Shown here piece after piece: positions 1-8,052 of a stretch of 36,758 bases of DNA; position 1 is the stretch's first letter; each line of letters opens with the position of its first letter. This DNA comes from Planctomycetota bacterium (GTDB lineage Bacteria; Planctomycetota; UBA1135; GCA-002686595). The DNA lies in NCBI GenBank assembly GCA_011053145.1, contig DRLC01000036.1:1-36758 (forward strand), read 5' to 3'. Position numbers and translations under genes: made by a program. The notes under the pieces were generated by a model that made no database searches, was not told where the DNA came from, and saw only the letters and a list, made by a program, of their open reading frames with translations.

Positions 1-2
1 CG

Positions 3-806
3 GACCTCGAATCGGTCGTGACCGAGGACCCCGACGAGACGGTGCGGGTCTTCGCGCTCGAGGCGATCGCCGAGGCGAGCACGCCCGATGTCGCGACCCG
101 CTGCGACTGGCTGCGTCCCGCGCTCGAGGACGAATCCCCGGTGGTCCGCGCGAAGGCGCTGGAACTCGCGTGCGGACTCGGCGATCCGCGGGCGATCGAT
201 CGTGCGATCGCGGACCTCGGGGAGAACCCTCGGCGGCTGCAAGCCGCCCTTCTCGCGCTACGGGATCCGCTCGCGGATCCGGCCCTCTCCGAACGCGCCT
301 ACGCGGCTCTCCTCGACCGCAACCGACTCGAGGAGCACCGGCCGCTCATCGAGCGTGGCGCAACCTTCAAGGCCATGGGGATCGTACAGCTCCAGAAGGC
401 AGCGCGTTTCCTGCGGGATATGGCCCTCGCGAATCTCGAGGAACGGATCGAGGGACTGCGAGCCCACGAGTGGTTGATGATCCAGGCCTCGAACACGGGG
501 CCCGCGGGACGCATTTGGCTCTGGGAACAGCTCGAGGTGGAAACGGATCCGCTCCGGCGCATCGATCTGATCTCGGCGAGTTGCTCGACCCAGGATCCCG
601 ACGAACGTGCGGCCGTGCGCAACCGTCTGCTGGTGCTCGCGGAAGACGATCGGCGCGCCGTGGGCGAGCGGCTCTACGCCGCCGATCGCGCGGCGAAGAT
701 CGGCCCCGCCTGGATCGTCGCGCCTCGCCTTCGGCTCGTCGCGAACAGCACGCAGGAGACGAGGCTACAGCTCGCCCTGCAGTGCCTGCTCTGGCATTGG
801 TACTGA
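3..806 (+). CDS. HEAT-repeat-like protein, C-terminal part (runs off left edge)
   Basis: The reading frame is open from the window edge, so the true start lies outside; 267 residues are visible. The first 90 or so residues are helical repeats of the HEAT type: paired helices with the pattern 'D.VRVFALEAIAEA' and 'SPVVRAKALELACGLGDPRAI', each about 35 residues. The rest stays helical and charged but is less regular, ending in LQLALQCLLWHWY. HEAT arrays act as protein-binding scaffolds; no catalytic motif is visible. It converges on the ATP-grasp/oxidoreductase gene and their 3' ends overlap by 42 bp. It does not carry the GPGDTV or WW.FN motifs of the two HEAT paralogues at 15.3-19.8 kb, so it is probably a different family. 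Its partner is unknown. Confidence 0.75.
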   Translation, partial: DLESVVTEDPDETVRVFALEAIAEASTPDVATRCDWLRPALEDESPVVRAKALELACGLGDPRAIDRAIADLGENPRRLQAALLALRDPLADPALSERAYAALLDRNRLEEHRPLIERGATFKAMGIVQLQKAARFLRDMALANLEERIEGLRAHEWLMIQASNTGPAGRIWLWEQLEVETDPLRRIDLISASCSTQDPDERAAVRNRLLVLAEDDRRAVGERLYAADRAAKIGPAWIVAPRLRLVANSTQETRLQLALQCLLWHWY

Positions 807-3275
807 GTCCGAGGGGAGCGCGGCGTTCGGGACGGCCGCCTCTAGCGCAACCCACGCGCCCGCATCCTGGAGGCTGCGCCGGACGCCGTCGAGGATCGCG
901 TCGGTGCGCTTCGCCGAGCGGCTCCAGGGAAGGGCGTTGCGGTCCATCAAGTGCGGGTCTTCGCGCACCGCGAGGAAGCGACGGATGCTTTCGGGGCCGT
1001 AGCCGCGCACGCACATCGCTCCGCTGCTCGGATCGGGGAGGATCTGGAGGAAGTGGGGATTGACCTCTTCGAATCCCGCATCGGTCCAGACCTCGAAACC
1101 GCGCTCCTTCTGATCGACCAGCACGCGCCCCCGTTCGAACACGAGCTCGACCCGCTGGTGGCTCTTCGCGGGCGTTCCTTCCGGGTCGTTCCAGCCCACC
1201 GCGAAATCGGCCCGGAGAAGGGCGCTCGAGCGCGATCTTGGCGCGGGGATCGAGAGGTCGAGGGCGGTGTGCACGAGGTCGAAGCGCGGTCCCCCTTCGG
1301 ATGCGAGTCGACCGGGAATCCCCGTTGCGCTGACGCGACAAGGACGGGCCTGGGGCAGCAGGTAGAACAGGAGGTCCACGAAGTGGCATCCGATGTACTG
1401 GAAGACATCGAGGTCCGTGGACCACGCGGCGAGGTCCTGGAGCGGCAATCGAGCGGGCTGGGTGTACTGCACCGAGACGAGCAGCGGGCGCCCGAGTGAG
1501 CCCCGGTCCACGAGTCCCTTGAGCTTCGCGAAGCTCGGGTCGAAGCGCTTGTGGTAATCGACGAAGAGCGGGGTCGCGTTGGCTTCGGAGAGGGCATCCA
1601 GCTGTTCGCTCTCGGCGCCCGTCCCGGTCAGCGGCTTGACGACCCAGGTGGGGACGCGGCGCTGCAGCAGATGGGCGGCGTACTCGAAGTGGCTCGTGTC
1701 CGGCGTGCAGAGGAAGGCCATCGCGTCCTCGAGCCGAAGCCCGTCCAGGTCCGCGGGCCCGTCGATGAGGAATTCCTCGATTCTGGCCGTCACGCCTAGG
1801 CGGACGGAGAGGTCGGCCAGGCGCCGGTGGAACGCTGCGTCCCGCGGGGTGCGGACCGCGAGGACGATGCGGTCGATGGTGCCCTCGCGGATGCAGTCCA
1901 GCAGGGTCGGAAGCACGACCCCGTCCCCGAAGGAATCCCCGAGGACGTAGCAGCCGGCTCCGATCACGACGGCGGTGCGTCTCATCGAATCAGGGGTTGG
2001 GAGGTTGGCTGGGGGAGGGGGGGCGAGGGGATGGCTCGAGCCCATTTCGGCCTCGAGCTCCCGCGCGAGGCCCAGGGCTCGCTCGTCCGCTTCACGTCGG
2101 TTCGCCCCGGTGCAGACCACGTATCCGATCCGGTCGTGGTGGGAGCGAATCGGAGCCTGGACGGGGGAATCGAGGAACGCGTCCTGCAGGACGATCTCTT
2201 CGACGTGGGGGAGGGCGAGGAATGGATCCAGGTCCGGGATACGCGTCGCGCGATCTCCCTCGGGGAGGTATAGGAAACGCTGGGACACCCCCCTCCGCAT
2301 CGGAGACGGATCGAGCGATGCGGGATCGATCGGGTCGCCCATTGCGAGCCGGACGAGTGGTTCGAGGATCTGCACCCCGTGGTGGAGCGGGGCGACGAGG
2401 TCCGCGAAGCGACCGCCCGAAGTGCGCACCGCCATCTCGAGGACGAAGGGGGCGCCATCGTGGGGCACGAGTAGGTCGCCCTTGAGCACTCCGGTCGAGA
2501 GGCCGATCGCGGCTGCGGAGGCGAGCACCGCGCGTTCCATCTCGAGCAGGAGTGCGCGTTCGAGTTCGATTCCCATCGAGTGCCCATCCTCGATCAGGAA
2601 GGGATGGAACCGCTCCATCCCGTCGTAGTGGCGAAGGGCGATGCTCGTCCAGCGTGCCTCGCCCTCCACGAGGAGCGTTTCGGTGGAGAGTTGCAGGCCT
2701 TCTTCGAAGGACTCGAGCAGGAAGGTCGCATGCTGTCCCGGAGGGATCTGTTCGGCGCGGTAGCGCAGCAAGTCCTCGGAGCTCGGGATCCAGCGCACGC
2801 CGCGAGCCCCCTTGTCGTCATTCGGCTTGGCGACGAGGGGATAGGAGATGGCCTGCGCGGCGGCGAGCCAAGAGTCGGCGCTGTCCTCCGCGTGCAGAAT
2901 CTGAAAGTCCGGCACGCGCACGCCGGCGGCGCGCAGCGCGGCGATGCGCAGGTCCTTGAGGGTCCCGCGGCGCGCCGCTTCGACCGTGGGGCCGGGGAGT
3001 CCGAAGCGCTCCGCCACCATCGCCTGCTCGATCGCGAGCTCCGCGGCGTGGGTGAAGACACCGTGGAATTCCAGGCGAGCCAGGTCCCGATGGAATCGCG
3101 CGGGGTCCTTGAGGCATGTCTGCAGGAACTCGTCGGCGAGCGCCGCCGCCGGGGGGGCGGGGGCATCGTCGGCGACGAGGACACGGTACCCGAGTCCCCT
3201 CGCGACCCGCACGGCCGCGCACTGTTCGAAACCGCCGCCGAGCAGCAGAAGGGTGCGTGATTCGGACCTCCCCAT
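765..3275 (-). CDS. ATP-grasp ligase fused to Gfo/Idh/MocA oxidoreductase
   Basis: One continuous frame of 836 residues holds two enzymes. Residues 1 to about 425 form an ATP-grasp ligase of the carbamoyl-phosphate-synthase-large-subunit type: a Rossmann-like start (RTLLLLGGGFEQCAAVRVAR), then KDLRIAALRAAGV, YPLVAKPNDDKGARGV and a C-terminal lobe with VLEMAVRTSGGRFADL. Residues 431-836 form a Gfo/Idh/MocA-type NAD(P)-dependent dehydrogenase: VVIGAGCYVLG at the nucleotide fold and, near residue 547, WVVKP in place of the family's EKP, so the lysine is kept but the glutamate is not. The start at 3275 is chosen because GGGAGGAG lies just upstream; open frame beyond it reads as non-coding. ATP-grasp enzymes join a carboxylate to an amine or thiol. 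Here the likely substrate is a modified sugar or amino acid, but it cannot be named. Confidence 0.85.
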   Translation of the reverse strand: MGRSESRTLLLLGGGFEQCAAVRVARGLGYRVLVADDAPAPPAAALADEFLQTCLKDPARFHRDLARLEFHGVFTHAAELAIEQAMVAERFGLPGPTVEAARRGTLKDLRIAALRAAGVRVPDFQILHAEDSADSWLAAAQAISYPLVAKPNDDKGARGVRWIPSSEDLLRYRAEQIPPGQHATFLLESFEEGLQLSTETLLVEGEARWTSIALRHYDGMERFHPFLIEDGHSMGIELERALLLEMERAVLASAAAIGLSTGVLKGDLLVPHDGAPFVLEMAVRTSGGRFADLVAPLHHGVQILEPLVRLAMGDPIDPASLDPSPMRRGVSQRFLYLPEGDRATRIPDLDPFLALPHVEEIVLQDAFLDSPVQAPIRSHHDRIGYVVCTGANRREADERALGLARELEAEMGSSHPLAPPPPANLPTPDSMRRTAVVIGAGCYVLGDSFGDGVVLPTLLDCIREGTIDRIVLAVRTPRDAAFHRRLADLSVRLGVTARIEEFLIDGPADLDGLRLEDAMAFLCTPDTSHFEYAAHLLQRRVPTWVVKPLTGTGAESEQLDALSEANATPLFVDYHKRFDPSFAKLKGLVDRGSLGRPLLVSVQYTQPARLPLQDLAAWSTDLDVFQYIGCHFVDLLFYLLPQARPCRVSATGIPGRLASEGGPRFDLVHTALDLSIPAPRSRSSALLRADFAVGWNDPEGTPAKSHQRVELVFERGRVLVDQKERGFEVWTDAGFEEVNPHFLQILPDPSSGAMCVRGYGPESIRRFLAVREDPHLMDRNALPWSRSAKRTDAILDGVRRSLQDAGAWVALEAAVPNAALPSDSVPMPEQALQGEL

Positions 3276-3331
3276 GGGCTCCTCCCTTCGGCCGAATCCG
3301 CCGGTTGCTGTAGGGAGATGGGATCCCCGGC

Positions 3332-3928
3332 TCAAGGGGTCCGGCGCCACCCTTCCCAGCTCGCGAGGGCCTCCAGGCCGGCCCGGGGGCCCTCCGGGCA
3401 CGCGGGCCCCCCCTCGAGGGTCCAGAGCTCCCCGCCCGGGAACGCGAGGAACGCGGCGCGGCCGGTGCGCCCCCGTTTCCAGGGCCAGGCGCGGACCGCG
3501 AGCCGCGGGGTGCCCGGCCGGGGGGCGGACTCGGCCGCGAGGACCTCTCCGGAGCGGGGCGCGGGTGCGGGGACGGGTGCCGCCACCGGGACGACGGCGA
3601 AGAGGTAACCGTGACGCCGCAGGAGGCGGCCTCCCGCGAAGAAGTCCTCGTCCCCGAGCGCGGCGACATCCGGTTCCGCGCGTACCAGCTCCTCGAGCAG
3701 GAGCGGTTCCCCGTCCGGGGGTGGGTCCGTCTCCAGCACCTTCGCGAGGGCGACCGCGAGCTCCCGCGCCTCGGATTCGTTCTCGAGGCACACGAAGCTC
3801 CTGAGACGTGGCAGGGAAACGAAGATCAGGACCGCGACGATCGCCGTCAGGGCCGTGGCCCCGAGAAACGAGATCGCACCACGCGATGGATCGGAGCTGA
3901 GTGCGCGTTCAGGGGGGAGCCGCCGCAT
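3332..3928 (-). CDS. Small single-pass membrane protein of unknown function
   Basis: This 198-residue protein is not recognised as a family member. Residues 18-40 (AISFLGATALTAIVAVLIFV) form one membrane helix after a short basic/polar N-terminus, so most of the chain is probably outside the cytoplasmic membrane. The outer part begins with a charged helix (ENESEARELAVALAKVLETD) and has a Pro/Ala-rich linker (VPVAAPVPAPAPRSG). Its composition is typical of surrounding coding sequence. The general plan, a helix followed by a small exported domain, resembles pseudopilin-like or anchored proteins, but no type IV pilin prepilin motif is visible. It lies divergent to the nucleotidyltransferase gene with 40 bp between the chosen starts. 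No ribosome binding site precedes the ATG. Confidence 0.6.
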   Translation of the reverse strand: MRRLPPERALSSDPSRGAISFLGATALTAIVAVLIFVSLPRLRSFVCLENESEARELAVALAKVLETDPPPDGEPLLLEELVRAEPDVAALGDEDFFAGGRLLRRHGYLFAVVPVAAPVPAPAPRSGEVLAAESAPRPGTPRLAVRAWPWKRGRTGRAAFLAFPGGELWTLEGGPACPEGPRAGLEALASWEGWRRTP

Positions 3929-3955
3929 GGATCCGGATTCTGCTCGGTGCTTTGC

Positions 3956-3961
3956 TAGGCT
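3956..3961 (+). promoter_or_regulatory. -10 box of a leaderless promoter for the nucleotidyltransferase
   Basis: TAGGCT is followed by seven bases and then the ATG at 3969. That is the usual distance from a -10 box to a transcription start, so the mRNA would begin at or next to the start codon. No Shine-Dalgarno sequence lies before this ATG, which fits leaderless translation. Confidence 0.5.
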
Positions 3962-3968
3962 TCAAGCG

Positions 3969-5279
3969 ATGAAGAAGCGGATTCGTCAGCCGAATCTCGA
4001 AGACATGGATGCGAGGCTCCGCGATGCGTCTCGGGCGATTGGGGATCGTCTCGATGCAGCGGGTTTCCAAGCCTGGCTCGTCGGGGGCTGCGTGCGCGAC
4101 CTCGCCCTGGGGATCCCGCCCCACGACATCGACATCGCCACCGATGCAAGACCCGACGAGGTGCGCGCGACCTTCGAACGTACGGTGGCGGTCGGGGCGG
4201 CTTTCGGCACGATCTTGGTGCTCGAGGAAGGCATGGGGGTCGAAGTCACGACGTTCCGAACCGACGGTGCGTACCTCGACGGTCGCCGCCCCGAAAGCGT
4301 GCGCTTCGGCACGACCCTCGAGGAAGACGCCGCGCGGCGTGACTTCACCTGCAACGCGCTCTACCTGTCGCCGCGGACCGGCGAACTGCGCGATCCCGAG
4401 AACGGCATCGCGGACCTCGCGCGGGGACACCTCGCCTGTGTCGGGGACCCGGCCGAGCGATTCCGCGAGGATGGGCTGAGGATCCTGCGCCTCGGTCGCT
4501 TTGCGGCCGCCTTCGAACTGGAAGTGGATCAGGCGACCCTCCAGGCCGCGAAGCGTGAGCGAGGGAGTCTCGCCGGAATCAGCCGAGAGCGCGTGATCCA
4601 CGAACTCGAACGCATCGCCGGGGGACGCGTTCCCGCGCGCGCGATCGAGATCTTCCGCGAGGTCGGCGCCCTGGAATCGTGCTTCCCCGGGGCCGCCCTG
4701 CGCCCCGGGTGCGTGGCCCGCCTGGGGCCGGAACCCGGTTTCGTCCGCCTGCTCGCCACCCTGTTCGAGGATCCCGGCATCGGGCTGGGGACGGCGGAGG
4801 AACGGCGTGAGGCGCGCATTGCGCTCCTCAAGTCCCTGCGCATCTCGCGCCGCGCCCAGGCGGGCTGCCTTCGCATCTGGGAGCTGGAGGAGTGGCTCGA
4901 GGGGACGCGGCGCGACCCCGAGGGCTGCACCGGGGCCCGGGCGGTTCGGATCCTCCGGGACCCGTGGTTCGCGGATGCGTTCGCGGTCCACCGGGCCTGC
5001 CGTGCCAGCGTCAGCCCCGCAGCGGCGGACTTGGCCGCGCGCGCGGCATCCTCGAAGCCCGAGGACTTGCATCCCGAGCCCCTCGTGACGGCGGCTGATC
5101 TCCGGGACGCGGGGCTCGAACCCGGGCCGGAGTTCGGTGTCGTCCTCCGGGAAGTGGAGGACCTCCAGTTGGAACGACGCCTGCGCACCCGTTCCGACGC
5201 CATCGCGTGGTTGCGCGAGCGCGTCGCCTCAGCTCGGCGGAAACCGTCGAGCCAGGATTCGCCCGAAGGGGAAGAGTAA
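3969..5279 (+). CDS. CCA-adding / poly(A) polymerase-type tRNA nucleotidyltransferase
   Basis: A class II nucleotidyltransferase of 436 residues that adds or repairs the 3' CCA of tRNAs, or adds poly(A) tails. The active-site signature is clear: AWLVGGCVRDLALG at residues 35-48, then DIDIATDA with metal-binding D53 and D55. RRDFTCNAL and the nucleotide-recognition stretch RFREDGLRILRLGRFAA follow. The rest is the helical neck, body and tail of the family, about the usual length. Sequence alone does not separate a CCA enzyme from a poly(A) polymerase, so no symbol is given. The start at 3969 fits a leaderless promoter. An alternative ATG at 3927 has AGGGGGGAG upstream and would overlap the divergent gene's start codon. 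The 3' end overlaps the convergent UbiA gene by 51 bp. Confidence 0.93.
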   Translation: MKKRIRQPNLEDMDARLRDASRAIGDRLDAAGFQAWLVGGCVRDLALGIPPHDIDIATDARPDEVRATFERTVAVGAAFGTILVLEEGMGVEVTTFRTDGAYLDGRRPESVRFGTTLEEDAARRDFTCNALYLSPRTGELRDPENGIADLARGHLACVGDPAERFREDGLRILRLGRFAAAFELEVDQATLQAAKRERGSLAGISRERVIHELERIAGGRVPARAIEIFREVGALESCFPGAALRPGCVARLGPEPGFVRLLATLFEDPGIGLGTAEERREARIALLKSLRISRRAQAGCLRIWELEEWLEGTRRDPEGCTGARAVRILRDPWFADAFAVHRACRASVSPAAADLAARAASSKPEDLHPEPLVTAADLRDAGLEPGPEFGVVLREVEDLQLERRLRTRSDAIAWLRERVASARRKPSSQDSPEGEE

Positions 5280-6182
5280 CAGCAGCACGATCCCCGGCCC
5301 GGGATGCGCGGCACCGCCGGCGAGCAGCGCGGCGGCCGCGGTGAAGACCACGAGTCGCCCGAGTGCGACGCCCATCCAGCGTTCGATCGTCGCTGGGCAC
5401 GGAGACCGATCGGCGAGCGCGAGCCGAACCATCGGGATCGCGACGAGCAGCAGGATCGCGAGGACTCCGAGCCGCAGCAGGAGGGGCGGAGCGGTGGGAT
5501 ACGCCGTTCCCGGCAAGAGCGCGGGACCGAGGAGCAGCGTCGCGACGACCAGGAAGAGGGTCGACGCGCCGATCTTCCGGTGCTCGTCCCGCTCCTCCCG
5601 ATCCTCGAGGCGGCCGAGGCGCGCGACGAAGAAGACATACAGACCGTACGCCACGGGGACGAGGAATCGAAGCGGCGCCGGCGGCTCTTCCGGAGCCGCG
5701 AGCGCCGCGCCGAGGAGGAGCCCGGCACTGAGGTTGCCACCGCGACAAAGCCCGAGCAGCACCGGACCGATCCAGGGTCCACGGAGACCGACGTCATACA
5801 GGACGGCGAGGCAGGCGACCGCGAGGAGCACGGCCCCGGGGAGGCGCGAGTCCATTCCCGGGGAGACCACCAGGAGCACGAGCGGGGCGCCGAGCAGGAT
5901 CGAGGCGAGGGCGAAGGCGCTCCGCGCGGAGACGCCGCCGGACGGAATGGGTCGATCGGGACGCGTCGCAGCGTCGAACTCGCGGTCCGCCCAGTCGTTC
6001 AGGGCCATCGCGCCGTGGAACACGCACAGGGAGGCGAGAAGGAGCGCGGCTGCAGGCGGGCCGAACTGCACCTCGCCGCTCCCGAGGGTCATGCCCGCGA
6101 GCACGTCCGCGACGACGGAGGGGAACAGCGAGAAGCGAAGAAGCCTCGCGATCGCGCCGGCCCTGGGCCCGGGGGCGGTCAT
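5229..6182 (-). CDS. UbiA-family prenyltransferase, EboC-like
   Basis: A 317-residue integral membrane protein with about eight or nine hydrophobic helices. The first Asp-rich motif, NDWADREFDAATRPDRPIPSG (start about residue 62), is the UbiA signature that binds the prenyl diphosphate through magnesium. The second conserved region is weaker: LYDVGLRGPWIGPVLLGLCRGGN lacks the classic second Asp motif but resembles the CRxxN region of the EboC subgroup. The enzyme probably moves an isoprenoid chain onto a small acceptor in the membrane; the acceptor is unknown. It is the last gene of the dxr-rseP-ubiA run: its ATG begins one base after the protease stop codon. That links isoprenoid precursor synthesis to an isoprenoid-using enzyme. 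Confidence 0.88.
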   Translation of the reverse strand: MTAPGPRAGAIARLLRFSLFPSVVADVLAGMTLGSGEVQFGPPAAALLLASLCVFHGAMALNDWADREFDAATRPDRPIPSGGVSARSAFALASILLGAPLVLLVVSPGMDSRLPGAVLLAVACLAVLYDVGLRGPWIGPVLLGLCRGGNLSAGLLLGAALAAPEEPPAPLRFLVPVAYGLYVFFVARLGRLEDREERDEHRKIGASTLFLVVATLLLGPALLPGTAYPTAPPLLLRLGVLAILLLVAIPMVRLALADRSPCPATIERWMGVALGRLVVFTAAAALLAGGAAHPGPGIVLLLLFPFGRILARRFPPS

Positions 6183-6183
6183 C

Positions 6184-8052
6184 TCAGCGTCCGATCAGGC
6201 GCAGGATGTCGTTGTAGGTGACGAAGATCATCACCGAGAGCAGCAGGACCACCCCGACCATCTGGCTGTATCCGAGGACACGGTCGGAAACCGGCGAGCC
6301 CTTGATCTTCTCGATGATCAGGAACATCAGGTGCCCACCGTCCAGGGCCGGAATCGGCAATAGGTTCACGACGGCGAGGTTCAGGCTGATGAAGCACAGG
6401 AAGAACAGGAAACGCGACCAGCCGGCGCCGGTGACGCTGTAGGAGACCTGCACGATCGCGATCGGGCCACCGAGGCTGTCCGATGCCTTGACCGATCCGC
6501 CGATCACCCCGCGCAGCGCAAACCACAGGCTCTCGAGGGTGTCGATGAAGTTCCGCATCCCGAAGCGCACTGCCTCCGCCGCGCCCTCGGCCTGGAACGT
6601 GTACTGCGCGGAACGGAACGTGATCCCATAATCGGGAGCCGGCGGAGCCACCGGGGTCGCGGTCACGAGGGGGTAGGTGGGTTCCGCATCGGGGGCGACC
6701 CGGCGCTCCACCTGGATCCGGATCGCCTCGCCGGAACGGGCACTCTCCTGCACGAGGTGGAAGATGTCGAGCCAGTCGCGGACCTCGACGCCGTTGAGTT
6801 CGAGAAGACGATCCCCGTCGCGCAGTCCCGCGAGCGCGCCCGCCTCGCCGGGTTGGACCGTGATCCGCGTTCCGTCGAGGTCCGGGCCCACCGCGAGATC
6901 CTCGAGGAAGGCCGCGACGCCCTGGGGATCCGATCCGAGGACCGAGGACGAGAGCCGCAGTGGGCTCGTGGCTCCGTCGCGGAGGACCCGAAGCACCACG
7001 GGCCCCGCGCCGAGAGCCCCGGTGAGTTCGTCGCGCAGATCGCGGGCGCGATAGAGGAACCGATCCCCGACCGCCAGGATCCGGTCCCCCTCGCGGAGCC
7101 CCGCGGCTTCGGGGCGGGAACCCGGCCGGACCCCGGTGACGAGGGTCTCCACCGGGCGGATCCCCAGGCGCGGAGAGCTGCCATCGATCCATTCCGGTTC
7201 GACCGTGACTTCCCGTTCGCTTTCGCCGTCTCGAACCCGCAGCGTCAGCGGATCGCCGGCTCGGGCGGCCCGGTCGAGCTGCTCCAACGGCGTGAGCCCA
7301 GGATCGGCCCCGACGACACCGATGAGTCCCATTCCGGTGCGCAGACCGGCCCGGTACGCGCTGGAGTCCTCGCGGACCTGGAGCACCGGGGATCCCTGGG
7401 GGTCCTCCGCCACTGCGGACCGGATCCCGATCGTCCAGCGTTCGAGGCTGTCGTCGTAGCGGGGCAGGATCGTTCGCTCGACCACTTCACCGGTCTTCGG
7501 ATCGCGCAGGCGGGTCTCGAGGGGGTCGCCGTTTCCGAAGAGCACGGCCATCGGGATCTGGGAGAACTCATAGATCTCCTTGCCGTTGATCGAGATCACC
7601 TCCATCCCCGGCTCCACCCCGGCCTGCCACGCCGCGCTCCCGGGAGTCACCGAACCGACCGTCGGGGACTGGAACGGCACCCCGGCGGAGAAGAGGAACG
7701 GGTAGACGACGAGCACGAACGCGATGTTCGCGAGCACGCCGGCCGAATAGATGAAGAAGCGCTTGCCCACGCCCTGTGCCGCCAGTTCGTCGGGGAGCGG
7801 CTCGGTCCCCTCGAAGCGACGCTCCTCTCCGGCGAAGCGGCAGAATCCGCCGAGCGGGATCGGGGCGAGTTGGAAGAGCGTCTGGCCGATACGCCGCTCG
7901 AGCAACGCGGGCCCGAACCCGATGCTGAAGACAGCCACGCGGACGCCCGAGATGCGCGCGGCGAGGAAGTGGCCCAGTTCGTGGACGAACACGATCAGAC
8001 CGATGCCGCAGATGACCTGGAGCAGGCGTAGGACGTCGAAGCTCATGGACAT
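6184..8052 (-). CDS. rseP: RseP-type site-2 membrane protease with four PDZ-like segments
   Basis: A zinc metalloprotease that cuts substrates inside the membrane, typically anti-sigma factors or remnant signal peptides. HELGH at residues 24-28 lies in the first membrane helix, and NLLPIPALDGGH near the C-terminus supplies the third zinc ligand, Asp571. Between them are four PDZ-like segments with the usual AGL.xGD pattern, around residues 133-163, 221-250, 303-333 and 396-426. E. coli RseP has two PDZ domains in about 450 residues; this protein has 622. The start overlaps the end of dxr by 10 bp and no Shine-Dalgarno is visible, so translation is probably coupled. Two in-frame ATGs lie two codons apart (8052 and 8046). 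Confidence 0.93.
   Translation of the reverse strand: MSMSFDVLRLLQVICGIGLIVFVHELGHFLAARISGVRVAVFSIGFGPALLERRIGQTLFQLAPIPLGGFCRFAGEERRFEGTEPLPDELAAQGVGKRFFIYSAGVLANIAFVLVVYPFLFSAGVPFQSPTVGSVTPGSAAWQAGVEPGMEVISINGKEIYEFSQIPMAVLFGNGDPLETRLRDPKTGEVVERTILPRYDDSLERWTIGIRSAVAEDPQGSPVLQVREDSSAYRAGLRTGMGLIGVVGADPGLTPLEQLDRAARAGDPLTLRVRDGESEREVTVEPEWIDGSSPRLGIRPVETLVTGVRPGSRPEAAGLREGDRILAVGDRFLYRARDLRDELTGALGAGPVVLRVLRDGATSPLRLSSSVLGSDPQGVAAFLEDLAVGPDLDGTRITVQPGEAGALAGLRDGDRLLELNGVEVRDWLDIFHLVQESARSGEAIRIQVERRVAPDAEPTYPLVTATPVAPPAPDYGITFRSAQYTFQAEGAAEAVRFGMRNFIDTLESLWFALRGVIGGSVKASDSLGGPIAIVQVSYSVTGAGWSRFLFFLCFISLNLAVVNLLPIPALDGGHLMFLIIEKIKGSPVSDRVLGYSQMVGVVLLLSVMIFVTYNDILRLIGR

Noticed and set aside
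3276-3791. 172-residue N-terminal extension of the ATP-grasp fusion frame
   Set aside because: Composition is Arg/Gly/Pro-rich antisense shadow, it lies opposite the 198-residue gene's region, and a strong SD sits before the ATG at 3275.
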